Shown: positions 23,267 through 36,800, counted from the stretch's first letter. The stretch is DNA of 64,000 nt from Volutella citrinella (GCA_034401135.1 JAWZSP010000005.1:3224001-3288000), one strand, 5' to 3'. Made by a program: numbers and translations. Notes: generated by a model not told the origin, from the letters alone.

Positions 23267-25959
23267 CTGGTGGAAATTGTACAATTTGGATTTGGTGATG
23301 TTTGTAGTGACAAGGAGCTCCACAGTCAAAGACGAGGAAAATCGTGTCGGAGTTGCAGGCAGCTCGTACCTCGGTCCCCATCACCGGGGGGGGGGCAGTA
23401 GAAGAAGACAGAAAAAAAATGACCATGACAGGCCTCCCTCGTATCAAATCCAAACAACAAGTGACGACTGGACGGGCTCATGGCAGAAACATGGGATTAG
23501 CATTCTCACCCCAGGCTGCCAATTGGGCCATGAAGACAGAGCCAAGGCTGGTGGCGTGAACCGAGGGTGGCGCAGCCCGAGCTTATTGAAGATAGAGTCG
23601 TCGATGACCAAGCTACTGTGCCGTGGCAGCAGGCGATAGCGCGTCCGCGAGACGGCGGCCGAGACAATCCTCGTCTCGGTCCCACAGGGTGGCCAGCGGT
23701 CGGACGACCTTGAACACGCTAACCTACCGTCGGGAGGCAGTGACAAACACCCATGCTCGAACAACCAGACTGGACACAACAGCGCCGCACCGCCGTCATG
23801 AGTGGCCACTGGCATCGCAACGCACGGCACGAAAGACAGGAGAGAAAGTGCCAGCCAAGCCAGTCGCGGAGAAGCAAGTGCTGAGCTAGTAGCACGCTAG
23901 GAGAAATGATGACATCGATGAAAGCCTTGAACGAGAGACGCTGCGGCCCCGGACAATTCGTCGTCCGCCCGCCGTTGGTCAGAGCATGAGCGGCCAACTT
24001 GGAAATGGGTCGAGTTGGTCAATAGCGCGCAACTCCCATGAGTACTCCCTTCTGCCTATTAGGCAAGTTGTTAGGTATTATCGTAGGGCTGGAGACCAAC
24101 AGGGCAGTCATAATCGGACAGCCAGGGAGGTCCTGTCTGTTTGGGAAGGTGAGGAACTTCGAAAAATGAAAAAAGTCCATCCAGGCGCATCCGAGACAGA
24201 TACATCCCAGGCCATGCCGGCGTCTTGTGGCAAGTGTGGGTAACAAGAATCGGCGACATGCCTGGTCAAGCTGGTGCGGTGGTGAGAGGTGGGGTCCAGA
24301 AGGCCCATGACCCGCCACAGAGATGGCATTGGGCGACCTGGCAGGTTCGCTAGCCAGTAGAAACGGGGGGCGCGGTGTGCACAGCCTCCCCGGAGATGGC
24401 TTGAAGACCCAGTAACCACTCGGCGATAGGTTACAGACCAAGAGCGAGCTGCGAGGCAAATGAGGGAGCATCTGCATCACACTGGGCTGGCCGGGCAGGG
24501 GATGGCTGGCTGCGGGCTCCATGTGGGTGTGGTGGACACCGCCCGTCCAACGCGCACTGCTTGCCTCTGTTGTGATGCGACGATAGGACCCTGTCATGAC
24601 CTGGCCGATCGCTGGCGGCTAGCTCGTGCACATCGAGGGCAGGGCGAGGATGCGAACCAACATCCATTGCACATTGCCGGTCGGTTGTCGCTCTGAGGAG
24701 AACTGCTTTTGTTATGTACAGTACGCACAATAACCTTCTTTGCCAAGGCACTGCCAAGGAATCCCCAAGTGCTCGCCATGGTGCCGCAATGATACTGGTA
24801 AGTACTTGAAGGGGCAACCGGAGCTATTACTCTTCGTAGTAGTACTGCAACTTGTCGTGATGCAGGACACGGAATGCCGCATTCAACGGAGCAGTGAGAG
24901 TAGCTTGATTGCTCACTCGCTTCCGAAGATGATTTCTGGGCTCTGTTCCGTTAACCATAACCTCGCACGCCCACTAGGCAAAAAAATCAATCTTGGGTAC
25001 GCTCCATCCTGCCTGCCAACCTTATTAGGTTCAAAGACTCGGGGACTCAGGAGCGCCCCTTCTCCTTCCAGCATGATGCCTTGGGTGGGTGCCCCTCCCA
25101 CCCCCACTTCCCCCTTCCAGGCGGTCCCTGCTGGCTGTCGGTCTCCAACCTAGACGTCACTCCACAAGTCACTGCCACAGCAAGCGCCCAGGCACCAACT
25201 GCCCACTGGGGACAACCCAAACCTAAGCCTCCAGGGATCCGGGGCAATCGCTGTAGCGGCTGTATTAACCACTAAGGTAACCATCCCATCCAAGAAATTT
25301 CCTGCTCTGTAGGACCTACCTGTACCTCCCTAGGTTGGTAGGCTGTTGAACAGCGACCGCTGGAGTGTCGGGTGCCTGCCCCGCCCCTTGCGTAAGGTAG
25401 GTCGTACTCGCGGCCAGCCACACCAACCGCTGCCGCTGTGCTTCCAGGTTCCTCCCACCTGTGACGCCTCAGCGCCCCAGATCTTGCCCACAACCCGGCC
25501 CTCTCGCACTCTCCAACTCCATCGTCACCAACCTCTGCGCGGCCCAAATCACTGATTCGCAACCCCAAGCGCTCGCTCTACATCACCCCTCTCCGCGATC
25601 TGCTGTCCGCCTCTTCCCTGCGCGCTCGTCAATGAACCCGACGGCTTCCGCACTGCCACGACCCTCTTGCCCACGTCCTTGAGTGCGCCGCCGCCACCGC
25701 ACTCCCCCTCACCCGCCCTCGCGACGACCACCCACCGCTGAAGTTGCGTCTGCGATTCACGACAACACACCAAGCCCTTCGCCACCTTGATAAGCACGAC
25801 TACTGACGCCTGAAGCGATTCTGTCGCCAGCACCTGTTGCGCCTCTCCACTCGCCTCCGAGAGACGATCCGTCCCTGCCACGGCTCTCCTCCTCCGGGAG
25901 TGCGCAATTACTACCACTACACATCCCGACCGACCAAGCACCCCGACACTCGAATCAAC
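23267..25959. other. Intergenic, 2.7 kb, no gene recognised
   Basis: Several overlapping open frames of 60-190 codons exist on both strands but have no domain, clear start or plausible splice partners. A run of nine G lies at about 23386-23394. The right end (from about 25560) is C- and T-rich and is probably the NCS-1 leader. Confidence 0.45.
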
Positions 25960-26921
25960 ATGGGCAAATCGTGAGTGCACATATCTCCTCATATATGAGG
26001 CTCCCATCTCCAAGCACAACTGTCCGTTTTCTACGCCCTCAAAGTGTTTTCCAGCGGTGCGCGTGCTACCACACAGCTTGAGCCACACTCGACGACATGT
26101 GTCGTCTGCCGGTCGTAGCCGACAAAGCTCCCCGCTACCCAAAGTCGAAGTTGAATATAAAAACTGTTTGCTAATCCGGCTGTCATTATCCCAGGCAATC
26201 CAAGCTCTCGCAGGAGCAGCTCATCGAGCTCCAGAAGTCGACGCACTTTGACAAGAAGGAGCTGCAGCAATGGTACAAGGGTAAGATCAAGGCGGCCGAA
26301 CCCTCGCTTCCAGCTTAGGCTCAGTTCTAGGCGGCGATGATTCTAGTCAATCCCAGTTCTATTCTAACTGACTGACTAACGGCCATAGGTTTTCTCAAGG
26401 ACTGTCCCTCAGGCATGCTGCCCAAGGAGGACTTTCAGAAGATATACCGTCAATTCTTCCCATTCGGCGACCCTAGTTCATTCGCCGAATATGTCTTCAA
26501 TGTATTTGACAGCGATAAATCGGGCTCCATCGATTTCAAAGAGTTCATCTGTGCACTCAGCGTGACCAGCCGTGGCAAGATGGAGGATAAACTCGATTGG
26601 GCGTTTCAGCTATATGACATTGATGGGGACGGCAAGATAAGCTACGACGAGATGCTCAAGATTGTCGAGGCTATCTACAAGATGGTGGGTGGCAGAGTTC
26701 GGGGAGGTGTGGTATGAGACTGAGGCTAACACTCTTCTTAGGTTGGGTCCATGGTGAAGCTACCCGAGGACGAAGATACCCCAGAGAAGCGAGTGCGGAA
26801 GATATTCAACATGATGGACAAGGACGAGAATGGAAGTCTAGATATTGACGAGTTCAAGGAGGGCAGCAAGCGCGACGAGACCATCGTGTCGGCTCTTTCT
26901 CTGTACGATGGGTTGGTGTAG
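25960..26921 (+). CDS. NCS1: Neuronal calcium sensor 1 / frequenin homologue
   Basis: Four exons, 25960..25970, 26195..26280, 26389..26684 and 26742..26921, give 190 aa, the usual NCS-1 length. The first exon is only 11 nt (MGKS). The N-terminus MGKSQSKLS is an N-myristoylation signal. EF-hand 1 is degenerate (residues about 36-60, with CPSG). EF-hands 2-4 have intact loops starting [12 protein letters not shown] (73-84), [12 protein letters not shown] (109-120) and [12 protein letters not shown] (157-168). In yeast the homologue Frq1 binds and activates phosphatidylinositol 4-kinase Pik1 at the Golgi; the same role is inferred. Intron 1 is 224 bp, long for this window. Stop at 26919-26921. 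Confidence 0.95.
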
Positions 26922-28019
26922 CATTGCATATGCGACATGGCAAAAAAAGACAAGAGGGGAGACAGAGAAGTGCGAAGGATGCAGAGGATGGCAAGTTGGA
27001 TGAGGCTGCTTTTTTTCTTTAGCCAGGGGGGCTCTGTGAGGAGCACACTGTATTGCGTTGCGTTGCGTTGCGTTTTCAGCACTTTTCGCACCCATATTGG
27101 ACTGAAAGGCCGCGCCTCGGAAACAAATGATGACTACAAAGGACAAATATTCAGTTACATGCCTGCGGCCTTGGGCTGCTCGCTTCCGCTGTTGTGGTGC
27201 CGTGGTGCTTTGGACGGGGTCGTGGGAAATCGACCTCGGTCGGCCAGGTGCCAGTGGGTGTCGGAGGTGCCCGCGAGGATACTAGCAGAGACTGACTGAC
27301 TGACTAACTGGCTACCTTATATTAGAAGCCTAGAGTCTTGGCAAAGCTTGATTGCACAAACAGGCGACGTGCCCGCAACTAGCAGAAGCAGAATCAGAAT
27401 AAATCTGGAGCGGGAGTGAGCCAATCCAATGGGTCGACATGCTCGCCAACAGGTGATCCTCCTGTGCCACGGTGAGACGGGATGCGTGTGCGATGTGACG
27501 AAATGTGACTACTTCCAGTTGCAGTGCCTTGAGCCAGGCAACCCGAGGTCGCCGTCCAATTGACTGCCTGTCCTAGGCGCGGGCTCGGCCGACCGGTTCC
27601 CTCTCATGTACGGAGTAGTGCGGCCGTGATTTGCACATTGACGCACGTCAGTCAAGGACACCACCTGCGCCACCACCTCTGCGCCTAATATCCAATATCC
27701 CGTCACCTCCAAGCCGGACACACGTCAACACTGGCCCCAGGAGTCGAGCTCCAGGGCCATCCCGGCTCCCTGGAACGGTTGCCCAATGCGGAAAGCCTCA
27801 GGCTCACAGTGGGCCAGTAGCAGTGACAGCCGGTAGAGTGGGGCTCGACACCAGCCGCAACCTCTTCCTGGGCTGAGATTGATCTTCCCAGTCAACGCCT
27901 TCTCAGCCCTACGGTTCGCTCCCACCCTTCGACTCACACCCACCTCGAGGGCGGTGGCCAAAGAGCCAAACAACGGACAACCAGAGCACCTGCTGACAAG
28001 GCTGCGCCCACACAAAAAC
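26922..28019. other. Intergenic, NCS1 3' flank and RKM5-like promoter
   Basis: Contains a GCGTT pentamer repeated about four times (27055-27074) and a GACT repeat near 27290-27305. Open frames are short and unrecognised. Confidence 0.45.
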
Positions 28020-29167
28020 ATGGATCCCCTAGAGGCCCTCGTCTCGCAGCTGGAGCCCGAGATTGAGGATCCGGAAGAAGGTTCGTGAAGCTCGCATAAA
28101 AGAAAAAAGAAAGAAAGAAAGAAAAAGAAAAGGAAAAGGAAAAAGAGCACTTCCAGGGCAGAGCTGAGGTTTGACGTGTAGAGACCTTCCTGCTCTACTC
28201 GCAGCCCTTGCCGTCGCTCGACCTCGGCTTCATCGACCCGCGTGCCCCGGTCCTCGACGTCGCAGTCAACGGCCGCGACTACACCATCCACCAATCCCCC
28301 GCCGTCCTGTCGTCGTCGCGCGCTGGCGGCACTACCGGCGCAGGTCTGTATATCCCCTCACTTTTCCCACCTTAGAACATCTTGTACTTTATTTCAGTCA
28401 CACGGCCCTGACATGCATCTGCCACAGTCATCTGGAAAATCACGCCCGCCTTTGCTAGTTGGCTCGCCTCGCCGGGCAACCCCGTCTTTACGTCTGGTGT
28501 CTTGGGCCCCCCGGGCGAGACGGCGTCCTCAACTGCCGTCCTTGAGCTGGGCTGCGGTATTTCTCCCCTGAGCGCCCTCGCCCTCTCGTCCCGCGTGTCG
28601 CGGTACGTCCTGACGGACCAGTCCTACGTCCAGCGCCTCGTCCAGCGCAACCTCGACGAGAATCTCCCCAGTTCCGCACCATCCTCGTCGCGCACCAAGC
28701 CATCCAAGAAGCGCGGCGCCTCGGCTCAAGCCTCTACCCCTTCTTCCTCTCTTTCACATTCTGTTTCCTTCTCCTCCTCCTCTTCCGCCAGCATCGCCTT
28801 CACCCCCCTGGACTGGGAGCTCGACCAAGTCACCCCCTCCCTCACCCTCACCCCCAACCTTCGCAGCTTCGACCTCGTCGTCTCGTGCGACTGCATCTAC
28901 AACTACGCCCTTGTTCCCCCCTTCGTCCAGACCTGCGCCGACGCCTGCCGCCTCCGCCGCGACGACGACACCCACGGGGCGGCTGGTGCCCGGCCCTCGC
29001 TCTGCGTAATCGGCCAGCAGCTCCGTAATGACGACGTCTTCCAGTCCTGGCTCATCGAGTTCCACGCAAAGTTTCGTGTCTGGCGCGTCCCCGATGCAGC
29101 GCTGCCTCCTGACCTTCGATCTTCGGCTGGCTTCGTCGTGCACATTGGCGTGCTGAGGGATGAATGA
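28020..29167 (+). CDS. RKM5: RKM5-like lysine methyltransferase (METTL21 family)
   Basis: Three exons, 28020..28080, 28182..28343 and 28428..29167, give 320 aa. Introns are 101 and 84 bp. SAM motif I reads VLELGCGISPLSALAL, and the post-I region DLVVSCDCIYNYALVPPFVQTCADAC matches the (D/N)-x-x-Y-type loop of the METTL21 group. A long Ser-rich insert (SSAPSSSRTKPSKKRGAS... ) interrupts the fold before TPLDWELD. Yeast Rkm5 methylates a lysine of ribosomal protein L1; the substrate here is inferred from family and could differ. The first intron is almost pure purine in its middle, an odd composition noted separately. Confidence 0.8.
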
Positions 29168-29621
29168 GCGTTGCTTGCAATATATAGTCATCCTTGTGCC
29201 ATGTTCGGTCCTTCGTGTTCAGAGTATGAGTAGTTACGATTTCCTCGTCACGGGTATGGCATTAAGGAGAATATTGGATACAAATCGGTAGAGAAATCGG
29301 CGCATCGTGTGCACTTTGTGTATATTCATAGGCATAGATCAACTGCATGTTGGGCAGGAAGCCTTCATTATGACAATTCGCAATAGAAACCACCACTTGT
29401 TCAACTTCATCCCCAGACAGCCTCTTCCCTTTAGGGAGGCCTCGGAGAGCAATCAGGGGGCCGGCGCGGCCCCCTCAAAAAAGCACGGCATATGCATGTT
29501 GTTGCTCATGGCATGCCCGTTGTCCCAAATACAACCGCAGCCTCCTTCGCATCAAGACAATACGCTTTTCCCCAATCCCTGAAAGAATCCTCCTTTTCCA
29601 CGTCCATTCGCCGCTTCGCCT
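29168..29621. other. Convergent 3' region
   Basis: The RKM5-like gene and LEU1 converge here. No open frame or repeat worth listing. Confidence 0.45.
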
Positions 29622-32202
29622 TTACCAGTCGAGCGGCTCCTTCTTCTCCTCGCCGCGGTTGGTCTTGGGCACGGCAACGGCCTTGGCCGCGAGCTTGCCA
29701 CCCTGGCCGGGTCGCTTGAGGTAGCCAGTGCCGTCGAGCCAGGGGGTGTCGGCCGTCATGCGCTGCTCAAACTCGGCGATCTTGTCCTCCATCTGCATAG
29801 TCAGGCCGATGTCGTCGAGACCGTTGACCAGGCAATGCTTGCGGAACTCCTCGACCTCGAACGCGCAGATGGTCTCACCGGCCGAGTTCTTGATGAGCTG
29901 GTTGGGGAGGTCGATCTCGATGTCGCGGTTGGCGCGCGTCTCGTTGGCAATGGCGTCGAGGTCGGCCTTGTTCTCGATCCTGATAGGCAGCATGCCGTTC
30001 TTGAACGTGTTGTTGAAGAAGATGTCGGCGAATGACGGAGCAATGACACACTTGATGCCGAAGTCGAGGAGAGCCCAGGGCGCGTGCTCTCGAGAGCTAC
30101 CGCAGCCAAAGTTGGGGCCCGTCACCACGAGCGTCTTGGTCTTGCGGTATGGCTCCTTGTTCAGGACAAAGTCAGGGTTCTCAGAGCCGTCGGCCTTGTA
30201 TCGGAGTTCGTAAAACAGGGCGCTGCCGAGACCAGTTCGCTTGATCGTCTTCAGGAACTGCTTGGGGATAATGGCGTCGGTGTCGACGTTGGACATGTCG
30301 AGAGGGGCACCAGTACCTTTCCAGACGGTGAACTTTGGTAGACCCGCCGAGTCGCCGCCTGATACAAGAGTGTTGGTGTGCGGCATGTTGTCCTCGGGTT
30401 GGTCACCGATCATCTCACGCTCATCCTCGTCGTCCTCGGTCCTCTCATCGACGTGAGGCTCCTCGTGAGCCTGAGAAATGACCGTGGGCTTGGAGGTAGA
30501 GTCGTGGGTGTAGTGGGACAGCTTGCGCACATCAGTGAGCTTGCCAACAATGCCGGCGGCAGCAGCCATGACGGGGGACATGAGGTGGGTTCGGCTGAGG
30601 GCGCCTTGACGACCCTCAAAGTTGCGGTTAGAGGTGGACGCGCATCGCTCCCTGGGAGCCAGAATATCGGGGTTCATGCCGAGGCACATGCTGCAGCCAG
30701 CCTCGCGCCACTCAAAGCCAGCATCGATGAAGATCTGGTCCAGGCCCTCCTCCTCGGCCTGGGTCTTGACGAGACCCGAGCCAGGGACGACCATTGCGCG
30801 AATGACATTGTCAGCCTTCTTACGGCCCTTGACGACGTTGGCAGCGGCGCGGAGATCCTCGATTCGGGAGTTGGTGCAGGAACCGATGAAGACCTTGTCG
30901 ATAGGGATCTCCTCGAGAGGGGTGCCGGCGGTGAGGCCCATGTAATCGAGCATGCGTCGGCCAGCAGCCTTCTTGGCCTCAGTAGCAAACGTCTCGGGGT
31001 CGGGGACGGTGCCGGTGATGGGCACAACATCCTCGGGGCTGGTTCCCCAGGTGATGGTGGGAATGATGTCCTTGGCGTCAATGAAGACGTCGATGTCGTA
31101 CTTGGCGCCCTCGTCGGACGCAAGGGACCTCCAGTACTTGACGGCCTGGTCCCAGGTCTCAGAGCCGTACTTGGGGGCAAGGGGACGTCCCTTGAGGTAC
31201 TCGAAAGTGATATCGTCAGGAGCAATCATGCCAGCGCGGGCACCACCCTCAATGGACATGTTGCAAACGGACATGCGAGCCTCCATGGAGAGATTTCGGA
31301 TGACGGAGCCACAGAACTCGATAACAGCACCTGTACCACCGGCGGTACCGATGATGCCGATGGCGTGGAGTACCACATCCTTGGAGCCGACGCCAGGGGC
31401 GAGCTCGCCATCAATCTGTATCCTCATGTTCTTGCTTCGCTTGGTGATGAGGCACTGGGTGGCCAGAACGTGCTCCACCTCACTGGTACCGATACCGTGG
31501 GCGAGGGCACCGAAGGCGCCATGTGTTGACGTGTGGCTGTCACCGCAAACGACGGTGGTGCCGGGGAGAGTGAAACCCTGCTCAGGGCCGATAACGTGGA
31601 CGATGCCCTGGCGCTTGTCGCCGAGGCCGAAGTAGGTGACCCCGAAGTCCTTGACGTTCTCCTCAAGAGTCACGCATTGGGTTCGGGAGTCGTCCTCCTT
31701 GATGAAGGAGGCGATATCTTTAATGCCCTTTCGCGACGTGGTGGGGACATTCTGCAGCAAACCATGTTAGTGGCGGGGTCTTCCTGCTCGGTTTTTTACC
31801 ACCCAGGCCAGGGAGGAAGGGGGAAAAGAATTGGGCCGTTAAACGTACGTGATCAGTCGTAGCCAGGGTGCAGTCGGGTCTTCGCACTTTTCGGCCGGCG
31901 TTCTTCAGGCCCTCGAAGGCTTGCTGTACAAATCGTTAGTGGCCGTGTCGCTCCGTGGTGGAGGGGCTTGAAGGGACTGCCTCAGCAGACTAACCGGTGA
32001 TGTCACTTCATGGACCAGATGACGGTCTAAAGCGCCAAAAAGTCAGTTTCCCTGCAACAACCCCAAGCGCAGTGCGCAAAGCGAAGGGATTCTTTCGCAT
32101 ACCGATGTAGAGGAGAACGGTGCCGTCGAGCTTCTCGTCGACAATGTGCGACGAGAAGACCTTGTCGTACAAGGTCTGGGAGTTACCCACGGGAGCAGGC
32201 AT
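29622..32202 (-). CDS. LEU1: 3-isopropylmalate dehydratase (fused LeuC-LeuD)
   Basis: Four exons, 32202..32103, 32026..31995, 31923..31849 and 31751..29622, give 778 aa, the usual fungal length. The 32-nt second exon encodes [10 protein letters not shown]. The LeuC half carries [19 protein letters not shown] and the [4Fe-4S] ligands in [10 protein letters not shown] (C361) and [10 protein letters not shown] (C422, C425). The LeuD half starts near residue 545 ([27 protein letters not shown]) and has [11 protein letters not shown]. The enzyme isomerises 2- to 3-isopropylmalate in leucine synthesis, in the cytosol, and depends on Fe-S supply. LeuC and LeuD are separate in bacteria; the fusion is standard in fungi. 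A Leu3-like site lies upstream. Confidence 0.97.
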
Positions 32203-33800
32203 ATTGACAGAAGCAACGCAACGACCGGATGTTGATACAGCAAGAGGTGGTGTGGGTGTGGTGGTCGCGGAGAGGGGAGGAAGAGGTGATGAAGAGGAGA
32301 AAGAAATTGATCTCGGGTCAAAGGGGGAGCCGTAAATCAAGAGAGAGAGAGGTAGGTGGGTTGGAATGGAGGCGAGGAAGGTACAAGATTTAGATCCGAG
32401 GCAAAGCGAAATCGCAGCAAAGCAAGCCTGCAAATTGGATCAACGACACCCAGGCCCAGCCACACGATGGATTGGTTCGAATTGGGTCCAGCTTGTATTT
32501 TTCTCCTCCGGCGCGTGCCCGGGCTGGTTTTATCAACAAAATTGGCCCGAACAGCTTCATCGCTGCCGGGTCCGATCATCGGAGACCCCAACGCCCGGTC
32601 AGCAATTCGGAGGCTTCCAACAGGCTGGCCAGGACAGGGCTCCAGGCTGGCACAGGGCTGGGCGCTAGACCCCTTCCCCCTAACGGCCGGTACAGGCCGA
32701 GCCTCGCCCCATAAGTCCCCCTCAGGGCCTTTTTGCAGCGCCCGCTACAGGGGCGTTACAGTGGAGTGGCGCCTGCCGGATGCACAGCACGCAGCCCGTC
32801 GTGGTGCATTGGCAGCATTGCTCGCTGCACAGGCGCGGGGTAGCCCCACCCGCCGCCTCCTGCACTGATTGCTAAATGCAGGCCAGCCATTGGCCCTGTG
32901 CCGATCCCCCCAGCCGATCGCGACATGATGCCTCCGATACGCCCGCCGTCAAACTCGCAGACGCACGCATCCGGCTGGGCACAGCACAGCCGCTCGAGAT
33001 CCGGGAATTCAACTCACGGATTGCAGGCCACAGAAACGCCATCACCATTGCATGCGACGCGGGGTTGAGGGCGGGATACATAGGAATGTTGGCATCAATG
33101 AGAAAAGAATCCTCCCGGCTCCATACAGCTACTGCTAGGACTTTTGCTCGGATTCCACCTCTGGGGCCGCCCGCCGCTCGCACTCCCGACTAGTACGTAA
33201 ACCACATGGACCTTCCATTGTCTGCCACAGCTCCGAACCAGTCGCATCCCGCCGCCTCCGATAGTACTGCGCGTTCAAATAATTCATGCATGTCCCTCGT
33301 TGGCTGACGCCAGGCTGCACCAGCCCCTTCCGCCAGAAGCACAGCACCGTATCTCGGCTCATCTTGTCCAGTTTGCCAGCAGACACTGTGCCACGGCACG
33401 ACATGACGTACACGGCTACCGAGTACGTCCACCTCGTTCCCCGGACTAAGACATCCTATCATCCTTTGGCAGCATTGCATCAACTCCGTTCTCGCTTCTC
33501 CGCCACAGTGGTCTCTGCGACTATAGACGTATTAGCACCCGCCAAAGCATGTACATGTACTCGTGCTCACCGCGTACACGTGCGGCACCAACCAAGTCAC
33601 TGCCCCAAGTCCTAACTCCTATTAGCCCACTCCGCCTTCGCCCCGCCACCGCCCCCTGGTCGCCGGGACCGGGGCTCCGTATCGCAGCCGGACCTTCTTT
33701 CGTGCACCGGCTACGCTCCGAATGCCAGCAGAAGCTCTTCTCCAACAGACTCCAGCCCATGGTGGGCGCTGGACCAAACAACGGCTGCCAACCTGGTCAC
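32203..33800. other. Intergenic, LEU1 promoter and downstream flank of the next gene
   Basis: The LEU1 promoter and the 3' flank of a large minus-strand gene. No supportable coding region. A near-match to a Leu3 site is at 32687-32696. Confidence 0.45.
32687..32696. promoter_or_regulatory. Leu3-like element upstream of LEU1
   Basis: CCGGTACAGG differs at one base from the palindrome CCGGTACCGG recognised by yeast Leu3, about 490 bp upstream of the LEU1 start. Leu3 activates LEU1 in yeast. A single near-match is weak evidence. Confidence 0.25.
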
Positions 33801-36800
33801 CTAGATCAGTGCCGCCATCAGCCCCACTGCTGCTGGGATAGATAGAATCATGCGGAGGCAGTCATCCCAACTCCGTTGACGGTGTGTCGTCGCCTTCCAA
33901 TACTCGGACTTGATGTCAAACACAGGTCGGACCAATTGCAAGTACAATGTGCACAGCCAGATGCTGTAGGCTCCGATACTGTACCACACTCCCCCAGCCG
34001 CGGCACACCATTGAACCCCGGATCTGCCGTCATGAATGAAGAAATGATCTGCGATGGCGCCGCCTTCGTCTCCCAGATGGCTGGGGTAGTTGCCTGGGAT
34101 CTGAGCTACCAGTTGTGCGACTTCGCGATCCATCACGCTGGGGGCTTGGGTTGCCTCGTCGGCCTCCGTCGTTTGTGCGGCTGTCGACGCTATGTGAATC
34201 CCTTCTTCTATCGCGTTCCGTGCTGTGGCCCCGTTCGTTGGCTGCCGGGCTTGTTGATCCATAGACGTGGAAGTGTGTAACGTATTGCACTTGTTGGGCA
34301 CCGTAGCATCGGGCGTCATCTCGTGCGACTCGCTCCAAGCAGCCGCATCGACGAGTGCGACTATGCAAGCGTCCCGATTCGCCAATGAAGTGTCTGTCGC
34401 TCGAGTTCCCGCCTGCGGCATCGAACTCGGCGATGTATTCGAGGTAGGCTTCTTCTGGGAGCTCCCCTTTGTGTCCCCCACATCTTGTAGGCTGTAAATC
34501 AGCCGGCTCAATTTCCGATGTCTTTGTTGCTCCATCAGACTTCCCTGGCTCCGAGACCGGTTCGACATGGGCGTCACTTGGTCGGATCCAGTAGTGGTGG
34601 TGGTGGGTGTGGAAGCACCCGCCCCCATCACCTCGTCGCCCTTGTTTGTGATGTCTCGAATGGCGTCCTTTGCCCAGCTTTGGTCGCCCTCGCTCCAATG
34701 CCTTGCTTTCAATACCGTCAAATTCGGGAGATCTACAGATGCTAGCTTCTTCCTCAGAGTCATCAGGTCGTTTTGAATCTCGTCCACCGACAATGGGACC
34801 ACGCTCGACTTGTGGGACAGTTTGTCTCCTGGGTTGATATCCGTCAACTCTATAGACTCTTCTGTGCCCGTCTTTGTACGGCTCTTTCGGTTCAGATTCC
34901 GTGCTTTGCTGCTGAGCATCGTTCCATGATTCAGCATCATGCCCAGGGGGTTCCGACTTTGATGGCCAGACATCTCTTGCACATGTGGTTTTGGGAGTGC
35001 CATCTTGGAGCCCCTTTGAAGTAGTCTTGGACTTCGCCCTGGGTCCACTTGTTGAGCGCGAGGGCTGGGTGGCATCAGAGGATGCTTGCAGCGGGTGGTC
35101 AAATCGTGCTCGGGGCTTTCTCTGTTTCTTCGTCCCTGGTCGTCTATGTTGTAGAGATGATTCTGGAGTGCCGGGCCATTGTGGAGGGCGTCTAGATGCA
35201 GGTGACTGCAAGCTGTCGGAAGAGCCAACAGCGCCTCGGATTCCCCTAGACCCTGTTTCCCTTCCGTCGACTGTCCTAAAAAAGACTCTTGTGCCGGGAT
35301 TGAAGGCGTATTGGTTGTGAGGTTCAAGTCATCAGCCGCCAAGCTGTTGGTTCCTGGCGGGCCACCTTGGTGCAATTGCTGCACGCTCCTCGTCTCCCAG
35401 ATCCCGTCGTCGTTCGCATCTATTTCGCCCTTTTTGAACACAGATTTATCACTCTTCTCTCCTCCGATTTTGCTCTTCGGTTTATCGAGATCGTCGAAGC
35501 TTATGCCGTTCTCGTATAATTCCAAGGCACTTGGTGAAAGGTTGTTGAAGCTCTGTCGGGGAGTCCGCACGATCGTTCCAGACGAGGCAGAAGGCTCAGT
35601 AGGAAACTCGGCGGTATTCAGTTCGAGAAATACTTGGGTTTCGTTACTCTGGGAGGGCGCATATTCAGTTTTATCGACTTTCGAGAATCGGAGCGTAGGC
35701 GCTGGCTCCCGACCTGCTTTTTCCTGCATGTCAGCTGGGGGTGTTGATTGATGTGGAAAAGAGCAGAGCACTCACGGACGGACGGCGTGCCGCTTCTATG
35801 GGACTGAGCAATAGGGCTCAGATCTGGCTCTTGCGCCGATGACCACTGCTTCGTTTGCCTGCGCCATTTCACTCTGGCTTGAGCCTTCTCAATCTCTTCT
35901 TTTTCTTTCTCGAGTTGTTTCAGCTTCTCTTCCTCCCGCCCTAGCAAAACCTTCTTTATCTCCCGTTCCAGTTGCAACATTGCCGTAGGGGAGCGAGTCT
36001 TTCTCAGGGCCTGCCTTAGTGGGTCGAGCTTCTCCTCCGTTTCCTGGCTGATGCCACTCTTTTCACTGTCGGATGGAGTGACCACGTCAAGCTGGCCTGT
36101 CTGTGGATTGAACCCTTGGACACCAAGATAGTCACTACTCTCTTTGAGGCTTCTCCGCTCCCTCCTCGACTCTCTTTTTGCATCAATCATTTGCTTCGTT
36201 TGGGACAGTCGCCGCTTGGCAGCAGCGTAAGCCCCTTCATGAACATTGTCGGCCACGTCGATGGTGTTTCGGGCCTCATTCTTGGACGCTATTGCCCGTC
36301 GACTTTGGGTTGGCTTTTTCATCTCTTGCTCACCATTTCGGTCGCTTCCCGGCCAGCTCCGCTTTCCGCTGCCGACAGAATCCGCGGCAACGTTGAGACT
36401 TGCTGAACTCGAACTTCGAAAGGGGGCTTTCAATGGCGGCTGAGTGTCGGTGAGATTTTTCGGTGTGTTCCATCCAATAAGGCAATCCGAATCTACTGTT
36501 GCATCTTGCTGACTCTTTCTGCTGGACACTATACTTCGGCTAGTGGCTGGGATATTGCTTGGTTGCGGGTTGTCCTGTTGCTCCCAAAAGCCAAACTCTC
36601 GAAGTGTGCCACCACGTTCAGGTCGTTGCGTAGGCAGCTTGCTTCTGGCCCAGTCCCTTATTGAAATGGACTTACTGGCACTGTGCGAAGAAGCCGTGGG
36701 CTGGGTGTTGTCAGGCGTGTGAGGCAAGGGTTTGTGTTTGGAAGAAGCTGGAAACGACGAGGCTCTTGCTGCTCTCTCCTTGTGCATGTTGGAAGGGACT

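Noticed and set aside
27055..27074. GCGTT tandem repeat
   Set aside because: Too short and simple to suggest a function; recorded only as local repeat.
30378..31529. 383-codon plus-strand open frame inside LEU1
   Set aside because: It is the antisense shadow of the well-conserved LEU1 coding strand, caused by third-position GC bias; no family resemblance.
34030..35211. 393-codon minus-strand open frame overlapping the large hypothetical gene
   Set aside because: It lies in a second frame of the same strand. The frame with the coiled coil, the C-terminal hydrophobic tail and consistent splice sites is preferred.
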